From Pseudoruegeria sp039972875 (lineage in GTDB: Bacteria > Pseudomonadota > Alphaproteobacteria > Rhodobacterales > Rhodobacteraceae), in contig JBDWMA010000052.1 of assembly GCA_039972875.1 (NCBI GenBank), positions 124,001 through 188,000 on the forward strand: 64,000 nt of DNA, in the 5' to 3' direction. The notes under the pieces are model-generated. The model was not told the DNA's origin and did not search any database. It saw nothing but the letters and a program-made list of their open reading frames with translations. The position numbers and the translations under genes are program-made. How positions within the stretch are numbered: the first letter of the stretch is position 1; the number at the start of each line of letters is the position of its first letter. Shown piece after piece: positions 16,073 to 24,048 of the stretch.

Positions 16073-17937
16073 GCGATACCTCTTGGATCAAACAGCAATG
16101 GGATCGGATCGACCTACACAATAAGATTGATCCATTCACGGCCGCGAAAGGTGCACCACCGCGCAGTTTGTTGGCTTTTTTTAGCTGGTGCCTGTCTGGC
16201 GCAGGGTGGGTTCTGGGTGGCGCAGCCCTTGTATCTGTCTTTGCCGGTATCCTAGAGGTTGGGTCAGCGTTCCTGCTTGGCGTGGTGGTCGATGTCGCAT
16301 TGCGCGCTGGACCTGGCGATCTAATGGATGAATGGATCTTGTTACTGGGTGTGGCGGGCTTCTTTCTTTTTCTCCGGCCCGTAATTTTTGGCGCATCTGC
16401 GGCGGTTCAAAGCCTTGCTGTCGCCCCCAACGTGATGCCCTTGGTGCTATCCCGGCTTAACCGCTATGCGCTGGGCCATTCGGTTGATTTTTTTGACAAT
16501 GATTTTGCAGGCCGGATTGCGCAAAAACAGATGCAGACGAGTCGCGCGGTGACCAGTGTTACCGTGGAGATGATAAATGTCGTTGCCTTTGCTCTTGCCT
16601 CTTTACTTGCGTCTTCCGCCTTGTTGATGGGGATTGATTGGCGCATCGGGGCGATGTTATCGGTGTGGCTTGTGCTCTATCTGGCTATGATCCGGTGGTT
16701 TATGCCCCGCGTGCGGGCTCGTTCTGGTGAGCGCGCCGCAGCTCAGGCAATGGTATCAGGACAAATCGTTGATACCATTACAAATATTAAGACAGTCAAA
16801 TTATTCGCTCATGACCGTCATGAGGATAACACGGCCAATGACGCCCTCAAAAGCTGGCGGGAAACGGCGCTTCGATTTGGGGAACTCGCCAGTATTTTTC
16901 GGCTCTCGCTGATGGCCGTTGCGGGCGTTGTGCCGGTGATGTTGATCGGGGGAGCGCTGTATCTATGGAATTTGGGAGAGGTCACAACCGGTGCCATAGC
17001 GGCAACCGGGGCGGTGTCCTTGCGGATTGCGCAGATGACCGGTTGGGTCAGCTTTGTTTTGATGGCGATTTATGCCAGCGTCGGGGAGGTTGAAGACGGT
17101 ATGAACACGCTAACCCCTCGTCATGCGTTGACCGATAGCCAAGCGGCGAAAGCATTGACAGTGCAGGACGGGCAGATTGCATTTAGAGATGTTCGGTTCG
17201 CGTATGGTCGCGAAAACGGCGGTGTCAAAGGCATTAATTTGACCATTCATGGCGGAGAAAAAATCGGTATCGTTGGGGCATCTGGGGCGGGGAAATCCAC
17301 CCTCGTCAATTTGTTACTGCGCTTGTATGATCCGGAAACGGGTCGTGTGGATATTGACGGGCAATCCGTGCGTATGGTGACCCAAGAATCCTTGCGTAGA
17401 CAGATAGGTATGGTGACCCAAGAAACAGCCATGTTTAATCGGTCCGCTCTGGATAATATCCGGTATGGCCGCCCCGATGCCACCGAGGCAGAGGTCATGG
17501 ATGCGGCCCGGCGCGCTGAGGCGCATGTGTTTATTCAAGACCTTGAGGATCACAAGGGCCGTTTGGGATATGAAGCCTTTCTTGGCGAACGGGGGGTGAA
17601 ACTGTCTGGTGGGCAACGTCAACGCATCGCTTTGGCGCGGGCCATTTTAAAAGATGCGCCGATTCTGGTGTTGGACGAAGCGACAAGTGCACTGGACAGT
17701 GAAGTTGAGGCTTCAATCCAGACTGCGTTGGAGCGGGTTATGGTGGGCAAGACAGTCCTCGCAATCGCTCATAGGTTGTCAACGATTGCGCAAATGGACC
17801 GCATTATTGTGCTAGAACAGGGTCTTATCGCCGAAATTGGCACCCACTCTGAACTATTAGCTAAACAGGGCGTCTACGCCCGCTATTGGGAACGTCAATC
17901 CGGCGGATTCCTAACCATACAAGAGGCAGCAGAATGA
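16069..17937 (+). CDS. ABC exporter half-transporter, second of a pair
   Basis: A 622-residue paralogue of the preceding gene, with the same order of membrane domain and ATPase. Walker A is GASGAGKST, the signature LSGGQRQRIALARAIL, Walker B ILVLDEATSALD and the switch AHRLSTI. Both partners keep intact catalytic motifs, so the heterodimer would have two competent ATP sites, unlike TM287/288-type pairs. The start overlaps the first exporter's stop (ATGA) and its own stop overlaps the RNA methyltransferase start in the same way. Confidence 0.88.
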   Translation: MSDTSWIKQQWDRIDLHNKIDPFTAAKGAPPRSLLAFFSWCLSGAGWVLGGAALVSVFAGILEVGSAFLLGVVVDVALRAGPGDLMDEWILLLGVAGFFLFLRPVIFGASAAVQSLAVAPNVMPLVLSRLNRYALGHSVDFFDNDFAGRIAQKQMQTSRAVTSVTVEMINVVAFALASLLASSALLMGIDWRIGAMLSVWLVLYLAMIRWFMPRVRARSGERAAAQAMVSGQIVDTITNIKTVKLFAHDRHEDNTANDALKSWRETALRFGELASIFRLSLMAVAGVVPVMLIGGALYLWNLGEVTTGAIAATGAVSLRIAQMTGWVSFVLMAIYASVGEVEDGMNTLTPRHALTDSQAAKALTVQDGQIAFRDVRFAYGRENGGVKGINLTIHGGEKIGIVGASGAGKSTLVNLLLRLYDPETGRVDIDGQSVRMVTQESLRRQIGMVTQETAMFNRSALDNIRYGRPDATEAEVMDAARRAEAHVFIQDLEDHKGRLGYEAFLGERGVKLSGGQRQRIALARAILKDAPILVLDEATSALDSEVEASIQTALERVMVGKTVLAIAHRLSTIAQMDRIIVLEQGLIAEIGTHSELLAKQGVYARYWERQSGGFLTIQEAAE

Positions 17938-19145
17938 GCGTCACGATTGAACGTCTTGGGCATTTAGGCGATGGAATTGCGGCGGGGCCGGTTTTTGCCA
18001 ACATGACCTTACCCGGAGAGGTTATTGAAGGCGAGATCGTCGGTGATCGTATTGTGGCCCCAAAGATTATAACCCCCTCGCCGGATCGTGTGCGTGCGCT
18101 GTGTCGGCATTTCAAATCCTGCGGAGGCTGTCTGATGCAGCACGCGTCGGATGACTTGGTTGCACAATGGAAACAAGATATCGTTGTGACAGCATTGACG
18201 GCGCAGGGACTATCGACGGAGTTTCGCCCCGTTGATACATCGCCCAGCCATTCTCGACGCCGCGCAATTTTATCCGGCCGCCGGACAAAAAAAGGCTCTA
18301 TTGTTGGGTTTCATGGGCGCGGATCTGATGCGATCATTGAGATTAGCGAATGTCATTTGCTTGATCCGCAATTGTTTGCGCAGCTGGAGTTCCTAAAGGA
18401 GCTGACGGTACTGGGGGCGTCACGCAAGGGTGAGGTAACGTTTATACTCGTCCAGACTTTGGGCGGTGTTGATGTCGCCGCCTCAAACATGCGGGAGCTG
18501 GATGGCCCATTGCGGTTGGAGTTGACGGCCTTGGGCGCGAAGGCTGGTTTGGCGCGATTATGTTGGAACGGTGAGGTCATCGCTGAGTGGCATTCCGCGA
18601 TCCAGAAATTTGGAAAGGCCAAAGTAAATCCCCCGCCCGGCGCTTTTTTGCAAGCTACGCTTGAAGGTGAGGTGACGCTTTTGCGAGCCACTCAAGAAGC
18701 TGTGGGGGATGCCAAACGTGTCGTTGATTTGTTTTCTGGCTGTGGGACGTTTTCTCTTCCGCTCGCAAATACAGCCGAAGTGCACGCTGTCGAGGGCGTG
18801 TCAGATATGTTGAATGCGTTGAGCAATGGCTGGCGCGCTGCTCCTGGGTTAAAGCGCGTGTCGACTGAAACCCGAGACCTGTTTCGGCGCCCCCTCACGC
18901 CGGATGAGTTTAAATCCTTTGATGCCGTGGTGATTGATCCGCCCCGTGCCGGAGCAGAGGCGCAAGTCACAGAGATTGCCCAATCGACGATTAACCGGAT
19001 TGCCTATGTTTCGTGTAGTCCGCAAACTTTTGCGCGGGATGCAAAAATTCTGGACGAGGCGGGGTTCAAGTTGGATTGGGTGCAAGTGGTCGATCAATTC
19101 CGTTGGTCAAATCATGTTGAGCTGGCGGCGTGTCTTACTCGGTAA
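17934..19145 (+). CDS. Class I SAM-dependent RNA methyltransferase, TrmA/RlmD family (uracil-5)
   Basis: A 403-residue enzyme of the RumA/TrmA group, which makes 5-methyluridine in rRNA or tRNA. Four cysteines that can bind a [4Fe-4S] cluster are Cys57, Cys63, Cys66 and Cys140. The SAM-binding loop is VVDLFSGCGTFSLPLA, the catalytic region VVIDPPRAGAEA, and YVSCSPQTF carries the catalytic cysteine. The N-terminal TRAM domain is short or partial. It begins in the ATGA overlap with the exporter gene. RlmD-like (23S U1939) is the most likely activity; the family is sure, the target nucleotide not. Confidence 0.87.
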   Translation: MSVTIERLGHLGDGIAAGPVFANMTLPGEVIEGEIVGDRIVAPKIITPSPDRVRALCRHFKSCGGCLMQHASDDLVAQWKQDIVVTALTAQGLSTEFRPVDTSPSHSRRRAILSGRRTKKGSIVGFHGRGSDAIIEISECHLLDPQLFAQLEFLKELTVLGASRKGEVTFILVQTLGGVDVAASNMRELDGPLRLELTALGAKAGLARLCWNGEVIAEWHSAIQKFGKAKVNPPPGAFLQATLEGEVTLLRATQEAVGDAKRVVDLFSGCGTFSLPLANTAEVHAVEGVSDMLNALSNGWRAAPGLKRVSTETRDLFRRPLTPDEFKSFDAVVIDPPRAGAEAQVTEIAQSTINRIAYVSCSPQTFARDAKILDEAGFKLDWVQVVDQFRWSNHVELAACLTR

Positions 19146-19223
19146 CGTGGTTGTGATCTTTCGCTTTAGGCCAAATTAAGTTATGGTTCTGGCCATAAAA
19201 ATAACAAGTACAGGCAGTTTAGT

Positions 19224-19718
19224 ATGTTTACGCGCAGAGCGGTTCTTGGGTCATTGGTGATAGCACCACTTGCAGCCTGTAGCTCCAAGTTCAAGTCTTA
19301 TAATGGCCCTGAGGTCACCCGAATCGCCGTCTATAAAGAGAGACGGAAAATGTATTTATTGCACCATGATAAGGTGCTTGAGGACTATGATATCGATCTT
19401 GGATTTTCACCCGAGGGTCACAAGCAGATTCAGGGGGATGGTAAAACTCCTGAGGGTAACTACCGGATTGATCGACGCAATCCCAACAGCAGTTTCCACC
19501 TCTCCCTCGGAATCTCATATCCAAATGTAGAGGATGTCCAAGTGGCCCGTGAGATTGGAAAAAGCCCTGGTGGTGACATTTTTATTCACGGTGCACGCCG
19601 CAAGAAGGACCGGACAGGTCCGGATTGGACATGGGGCTGTATATCCGTGTCTAACAAAGAGATGGAGGACATCTACGCGATGGTTCGTGACGGGACAATA
19701 ATTTCGATTTACCCATAA
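19224..19718 (+). CDS. L,D-transpeptidase (YkuD domain) lipoprotein
   Basis: A 164-residue protein with a lipobox (LAAC, Cys19) at the end of its signal peptide, so it is probably membrane-anchored in the periplasm. The YkuD domain keeps the catalytic core: His122 in IFIHGARR and Cys139 in WTWGCISVSN. Such enzymes make 3-3 peptidoglycan cross-links, attach lipoproteins, or remove them. It converges with a CAP-domain lipoprotein gene, and a shared hairpin lies between the two. Confidence 0.88.
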   Translation: MFTRRAVLGSLVIAPLAACSSKFKSYNGPEVTRIAVYKERRKMYLLHHDKVLEDYDIDLGFSPEGHKQIQGDGKTPEGNYRIDRRNPNSSFHLSLGISYPNVEDVQVAREIGKSPGGDIFIHGARRKKDRTGPDWTWGCISVSNKEMEDIYAMVRDGTIISIYP

Positions 19719-19720
19719 AG

Positions 19721-19742
19721 ACGGGCGGACTTATCCGCCCGT
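19721..19742. terminator. Hairpin shared by two convergent genes
   Basis: ACGGGCGGA (19721-19729) pairs with TCCGCCCGT (19734-19742) around a CTTA loop. It covers the last codons and stop of the CAP gene and lies two bases after the L,D-transpeptidase stop. There is no T-tract on either strand, so termination would not be of the classical type. Confidence 0.55.
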
Positions 19743-20243
19743 AACCAGAGTCCACCAGAGTTTACCGTTTTTATCTTGAACCCAGGAAATGCCCATGTTG
19801 ATGGCTGCTGGATCGAGAATGACGGAGCGCGAGGATGGATCTTCCATCCAGGCTGCTAGCGTTTGTAATTCTGTTTCATAGGTTTCTGAAATCAGCTCCC
19901 CTAATGGAATACCCGGATAACCTGACTGCCGGATGCGATCCAAAGGTGAGGACCCGTTCGAGCCAAAGTGCCACGGACGGTTTTGCGCTGACATATCGCG
20001 AGAATGAGATGCCGCTGCAGATGTAAGTTGTGAATTCAGGCGAAGAGGTTGGGCCCCTGCTGATGCGCGCAAAGCGTTCACACCATCCAGCATGCGTCCC
20101 GGAATCAGACCCGCATCACGACTTGAAATATTATAGACGGTTGGTCCGCCCTGACCCGTTGCTGTTGGCGATTGGGTATAGGTTGGCTCACATGCGGCAA
20201 GCGCAAAAAGCGTGACAAAAACAAAGCTGAGTATTCGGATCAT
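19731..20243 (-). CDS. CAP-domain (SCP/PR1-like) lipoprotein
   Basis: A 170-residue secreted protein. The signal peptide ends in the lipobox LAAC (Cys18), and a CAP domain follows: LDGVNALRASAGAQPLRLN, then SHSRDMSAQNRPWHFGSNG and the GELISETYETELQTLAAWM segment. Bacterial CAP proteins are found in the envelope and their biochemical role is mostly unknown. I use ATG 20243, with GGTGG just upstream; a GTG at 20252 is an in-frame alternative. No metal or protease claim can be made from the sequence. Confidence 0.82.
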   Translation of the reverse strand: MIRILSFVFVTLFALAACEPTYTQSPTATGQGGPTVYNISSRDAGLIPGRMLDGVNALRASAGAQPLRLNSQLTSAAASHSRDMSAQNRPWHFGSNGSSPLDRIRQSGYPGIPLGELISETYETELQTLAAWMEDPSSRSVILDPAAINMGISWVQDKNGKLWWTLVTGG

Positions 20244-20742
20244 TCGGACCACCGTTAAATTCTACACCTAATCAATACAGATCAATGTCTTGAGGATCAA
20301 AGCCTCTTTCCTGTGAGATGGGGCTGTGTTGCAGTATTCAACAAGTTTTGAAGAGGTGGTGTGGTACCCGCGAGTGTATAAGCTCTTTATTAGCGAAATA
20401 ATGCCATGCGATTCGATTTCGGGTGATATAGGGGAGGCTAAGCGTTGATTCTATCAGCGGTTTCGCGGCTTACAGACGCATATATTCTGATAAAGGCATC
20501 AATTACCCGGCGATTAACCCGTTTCACCAAGCCCAATGCGCTGGTGTTCGCATTTTTTGGCAAACCCTGCCAGAAGTGTTGCCATTTTGACGACACATCG
20601 CCAATGGATTGGTGAAAGTTGGAAAGATACATTTGCAATCGGGCACATAGACTGGTTATTGGAACGTACGAGGTACAGTCTTGAATGCTTTGCGCCGTCC
20701 TCATTTTGTCTAATCGGCGTCTGGCAATTACTGGAGGTTAAC
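20244..20742. other. ~500-base region without a supported gene
   Basis: Between the CAP gene and the 60-residue miniprotein gene. I see no tRNA, rRNA or recognisable protein. An 88-codon open frame on the minus strand (20438-20704) has no recognisable domain. The last ~60 bases probably hold the promoter of the miniprotein gene. Confidence 0.55.
20681..20709 (+). promoter_or_regulatory. Weak candidate promoter of the miniprotein gene
   Basis: TTGAAT (20681-20686), a 17-base spacer and TTTTGT (20704-20709). The -10 box is poor, so this is only a suggestion. Confidence 0.25.
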
Positions 20743-20925
20743 ATGAAGAAAATTGCACTCGCTGCTGCGCTGTCCGTTGCTGCTTCGACTGCTTTCGCTG
20801 GCGGCTACGAAGAGCCGATCATCGAAGAGCCTGTAATCATTGAAGAAGCTGACGGTTCCGGTGGCGGTTGGGTTATTCCCCTTCTGCTGCTCGCACTGGT
20901 AGCTGCTGCTGCAACTGCTTCCTAA
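20743..20925 (+). CDS. Small secreted/membrane protein of 60 residues, unknown function
   Basis: ATG 20743 follows CTGGAGG and opens a clear signal peptide (MKKIALAAALSVAASTAFA-GG). The mature part has an acidic repeat-like segment (YEEPIIEEPVIIEEADG), a glycine linker and a C-terminal hydrophobic helix (WVIPLLLLALVAAAATAS), so it would be a tiny exported protein held in the inner membrane by its C-terminus. A strong terminator follows. Signal peptide, ribosome-binding site and terminator make it very likely real. From memory, similar miniproteins occur in other roseobacters; I cannot name a function. Confidence 0.75.
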   Translation: MKKIALAAALSVAASTAFAGGYEEPIIEEPVIIEEADGSGGGWVIPLLLLALVAAAATAS

Positions 20926-20946
20926 GCGCTGCACAATTGAATACGG

Positions 20947-20979
20947 AAAAGGCGGCGATCATGTGATTGCCGCCTTTTT
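20947..20979 (+). terminator. Rho-independent terminator of the miniprotein gene
   Basis: AAAAGGCGGCGAT (20947-20959) pairs with ATTGCCGCCTTTT (20966-20978) with one G-U pair and a 6-base loop, ending in a T-tract. On the opposite strand it also ends in four T and may serve hemH. Confidence 0.85.
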
Positions 20980-21022
20980 CATGTTTTGTGACCTGAAAAC
21001 AAAGGGTTACGAAGCCTATCCC

Positions 21023-22084
21023 TTACGTCCATCCTGATAGATTGGTGTGGACCGTCTCACATAATGCATCGATATGTGCGTCGTCATCGTTCAGGCATGG
21101 GATATAAGAAAACGTTTCCCCACCGGCCTCTTCAAAGCTTTCCCGGATCTCTTCGTTGATCTCTTCGAGCGTCTCGATACAATCGGCAGAAAACGCAGGT
21201 GCAATGACGGCGATCTTCTTTTTGCCAACCTCAGCCAGGCGCGCAACTTCTTCGACGGTATATGGTTTTAACCATTCTTCAGGACCGAATCGGGACTGAA
21301 ATGTTGTGGTGATTTCGGTATCATCCCACCCCAATCTTTCCTTTAACAACCGTGTCGTTTTCTGGCAGTGGCAATGGTAGGGATCGCCTTCCGTAAGGTA
21401 ACGTTGCGGCACCCCATGATAAGAACAAACCAAGATGTCTGGACGCTCTGACAGCTCTTCATAGGCGCTCTCAACAGATTTGGCCAAAGCGTCGATATAG
21501 GACGGTTGATCAAAGTAGGGCGCAACAGTTCGGGCAGCAGGTTGCCATTTTTGTTTCATCAACGATTTAAAGAATGCGTCATTGGCGGTGGCACTCGTAG
21601 CCCCGGCGTATTGTGGGTACAGCGGAAAAAATAGAATTTTCTGGCACCCTTGTTCGATCAACGCGTTGACTTTGGAGTCAGTCGAGGGATTGCCGTAGCG
21701 CATGCAATATTCCACGACGACCTGATCACCGTATTGTTGGCGCAAGGCGGCTTTGATTTTTTTGGTTTGATCTTTGGTGATTGTAGCCAGTGGACTTTCG
21801 TCCTGTTCTTCGTTCCAAATGGTTTTGTAGGCGGCGCCAGAGGTAAACGGACGCTTGCTGAGGATAATCAGCTGCAACAAGGGTTGCCACTTCCATTTGG
21901 GATAATCGATGACCCGTTGGTCCGACAGGAATTCATTCAAGTAGCGTCGCATTGACCAGTAGTCTGTCCCATCTGGGGTCCCGAGGTTGGCCAAAAGCAC
22001 ACCAATTTTTGCCGGTTGGACGGCGGGGTGTTGTTTGGGTGCGTGGGCCGGGCACACCGCGCCGGATTGCGTTTGAGATGTCAT
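21023..22084 (-). CDS. hemH: Ferrochelatase
   Basis: A 353-residue enzyme that inserts Fe(II) into protoporphyrin IX, the last step of protoheme synthesis, at the inner membrane. The N-terminus (KIGVLLANLGTPDGTDYWSMRRYL) and the segment CSYHGVPQRYLTEGDPYHCH, with the catalytic histidine, are diagnostic; a later SRFGPEEWLKPYT matches the family. Length is normal apart from a ~25-residue N-terminal extension. It stands alone, with no other heme gene nearby. Confidence 0.95.
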   Translation of the reverse strand: MTSQTQSGAVCPAHAPKQHPAVQPAKIGVLLANLGTPDGTDYWSMRRYLNEFLSDQRVIDYPKWKWQPLLQLIILSKRPFTSGAAYKTIWNEEQDESPLATITKDQTKKIKAALRQQYGDQVVVEYCMRYGNPSTDSKVNALIEQGCQKILFFPLYPQYAGATSATANDAFFKSLMKQKWQPAARTVAPYFDQPSYIDALAKSVESAYEELSERPDILVCSYHGVPQRYLTEGDPYHCHCQKTTRLLKERLGWDDTEITTTFQSRFGPEEWLKPYTVEEVARLAEVGKKKIAVIAPAFSADCIETLEEINEEIRESFEEAGGETFSYIPCLNDDDAHIDALCETVHTNLSGWT

Positions 22085-22139
22085 GTCGTCGATCCTGGAT
22101 GAAAGCGTTTAATGGCTAAATAAGGCGCACGGCGGAAAG

Positions 22140-22991
22140 TCAATCCGTTGAGGGGACCGAAATAGGGGGCAATATCAACTCGTCCGTGTTCAATGCATCG
22201 GCCAATCGTTGTTGGGCAGAGCCAGGGCGCATTGGTTTTTGCTGGCTATCGTCTGGGGCCCATCCCGTCAAAAAGATCAAATCAAATCGGGCGGGCAACT
22301 GCCCCTCAGTATCTGCGAAATGGGTAGAATATAGGCTCTGTGCCAGCGCAAACAGGTCGCGCTTTGCAAATTTCCGGTGCCGATCAGAAAGCGCATTGGT
22401 TTCCCCCATCGCGCGGAGATCTTTTAGCAGATGGAGTAAGTCCCTATAATTCACTGTCTGTGTAAACCCGTCCGCGACGGGTAAGGCAAAACCGGCACGT
22501 TGTAACAGTGCTCCGAGGTCTCGGATCTCTCCCATGGGAATTACATGAGGGGATAGACCGCCGGTCAGGGCGACTTCGGCCTCAGACAACGCCGTACGTA
22601 ATTCGTGTAAGGTTTGACCCCCAAATGACACTCCAAGAAATAGGCCATCAGCTGCCAAGGCTCGGTGGCATTGAATCAACTGTCCAACAGGATCATTGGC
22701 CCAGTGCAGCGCCATCGCGTGGACAATCAGGTCATACCCGGCATCCGAGAATGAGAGGACATCTGTGTCCTCTATGACCTCAGCATCAGGAAATTGAGAC
22801 CCCCAAAATTCAGAAAACGGTGCAACTATCGCCATTTTGGTAAAGGTTCTATTAACCTCTTTTAGCCTTTCCTTGATCTCATCGGAGGCGAGTTCATGCA
22901 GAAACAATGCAGGCGGGTCCAGTGTCAGAGCACGTTGGCGATTGCGGCAGAGCGCAGCACGATCGGTCAGAGGTTGAGGGGCTGTGGTCAT
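22140..22991 (-). CDS. NDUFAF5-like methyltransferase-fold protein with degenerate SAM motif
   Basis: A 283-residue protein of the BioC/NDUFAF5 group. Typical features are RNRQRAL near the N-terminus, HAMALHWANDPVGQL, the motif FLGVSFGGQTLHELRTAL and LSPHVIPMGEIRDLGALLQRAG. Mitochondrial NDUFAF5 hydroxylates an arginine of the complex I subunit NDUFS7. Here the glycine-rich SAM loop expected after TFTK is replaced by MAIVAPFSEFWGSQ, so SAM binding is doubtful. It is divergent from comF. BioC is unlikely because no bio gene is near. Confidence 0.75.
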   Translation of the reverse strand: MTTAPQPLTDRAALCRNRQRALTLDPPALFLHELASDEIKERLKEVNRTFTKMAIVAPFSEFWGSQFPDAEVIEDTDVLSFSDAGYDLIVHAMALHWANDPVGQLIQCHRALAADGLFLGVSFGGQTLHELRTALSEAEVALTGGLSPHVIPMGEIRDLGALLQRAGFALPVADGFTQTVNYRDLLHLLKDLRAMGETNALSDRHRKFAKRDLFALAQSLYSTHFADTEGQLPARFDLIFLTGWAPDDSQQKPMRPGSAQQRLADALNTDELILPPISVPSTD

Positions 22992-23035
22992 TCAATGTCC
23001 TTTGGCTGGCAGCAACCTAGGGGGGTTTGAAACGG

Positions 23036-23749
23036 ATGCAAAGCGTTCTGCGACTGATTTTCCCGTCCCGTTGTCTGATCTGCGGAGAATTTGTAGAGGG
23101 GGACGCGGGTCTATGTGGCCCTTGCTGGCGTGATACGCCCTTTTTGGCAGGGTTATGTTGTGATCTCTGTGGAGTACCTTTGCCGGGGGAATCCGATGCG
23201 GCTGAAACCTGTGACGAGTGTCGCAAAACCGCTCGGCCTTGGTCACAGGGGCGCGCCGTGTTGCTGTATAAAGACAATGGGCGCAAATTGGTTTTGTCTC
23301 TTAAGCACGGTGATCGTTTGGATTTGGTGAAACCGATGGCGCGTTGGATGGTCCGCGCTGGGTGGGATCTGTTGCGGGACGATGTGATTGTCACCTGTGT
23401 TCCTCTGCACTGGATGCGTCTTGCAAAACGGCGGTACAATCAATCGGCGGAACTGGCACGGCACTTTGCAAGGCTTAATGGAGCAGAGTATTGCCCAGAC
23501 TTGTTGTTGCGAAAGGGGGCAACGCCTTCATTGGATGGGAAAACCAAAGACCAACGGTTTGAAGTTCTCTCCGGAAAAATCCAATTATCCCCGAAACGTG
23601 CAGACATGATTAAAGGGCGGCCTGTGCTTATAATCGACGATGTCATGACTTCTGGTGCAACATTGGCGGCCTGTAGCGAAGCCTGCCTTGGATCACAGGC
23701 TAGTGAGGTTTGTGTCCTAACCCTCGCACGCGTTGCGAAGGATGCCTAA
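23036..23749 (+). CDS. comF: ComF family protein (phosphoribosyltransferase domain)
   Basis: A 237-residue protein with an N-terminal zinc-ribbon-like region of CxxC pairs (CLICGEF, CGPCW, CCDLCGVPL, CDECR) and a C-terminal type-I phosphoribosyltransferase domain ending in VLIIDDVMTSGATL. ComF-like proteins are linked to DNA uptake in transformable bacteria; the exact reaction is unknown. ATG 23036 has GGGGGGTTT upstream; an in-frame TTG at 23027 is less likely. It is followed after 38 bases by glutaredoxin. Confidence 0.88.
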   Translation: MQSVLRLIFPSRCLICGEFVEGDAGLCGPCWRDTPFLAGLCCDLCGVPLPGESDAAETCDECRKTARPWSQGRAVLLYKDNGRKLVLSLKHGDRLDLVKPMARWMVRAGWDLLRDDVIVTCVPLHWMRLAKRRYNQSAELARHFARLNGAEYCPDLLLRKGATPSLDGKTKDQRFEVLSGKIQLSPKRADMIKGRPVLIIDDVMTSGATLAACSEACLGSQASEVCVLTLARVAKDA

Positions 23750-23787
23750 ATGCCTATAGTCCGTGAAAACGAAAGAAAGTGCATCCG

Positions 23788-24045
23788 ATGCAACCCGTAG
23801 AAATCTATACCTCGCCGCTGTGTGGCTTTTGCTTTGCAGCCAAACGCCTTTTGAAAAAGAAAGGTGTGAATTTTGTTGAATTTGATATTAGCCGTAAACC
23901 CGAATTGCGGGCTGAGATGATGCAGCGCGCAAACGGTGGTCGTACTGTGCCGCAGATTTTTGTCGGTACGACTCATGTTGGGGGCTGCGATGATCTTTTT
24001 GCCCTTGAACAGGGCGGTAAGCTTGATCCGCTTCTGGCGGCTTAA
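23788..24045 (+). CDS. grxC: Glutaredoxin 3
   Basis: An 85-residue dithiol-type glutaredoxin that reduces disulfides with glutathione in the cytoplasm. The active site is Cys12-Gly-Phe-Cys15 instead of the usual CPYC, a variant that keeps both cysteines. RTVPQIFVG (the cis-Pro glutathione loop) and HVGGCDDL follow. ATG 23788 is preceded by AGAAAG; an ATG nine bases upstream is less likely. The amidase gene starts 3 bases after its stop, suggesting one transcript from comF to the MarR gene. Confidence 0.93.
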   Translation: MQPVEIYTSPLCGFCFAAKRLLKKKGVNFVEFDISRKPELRAEMMQRANGGRTVPQIFVGTTHVGGCDDLFALEQGGKLDPLLAA

Positions 24046-24048
24046 CGT

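Noticed and set aside
14219..17937. The two exporter genes as a recent duplication
   Set aside because: They differ throughout and pair as normal heterodimer partners; no long identical nucleotide stretches are visible.
20438..20704. An 88-codon open frame on the minus strand upstream of the miniprotein gene
   Set aside because: No recognisable domain, no clear ribosome-binding site, and it overlaps the probable promoter region of the miniprotein gene.
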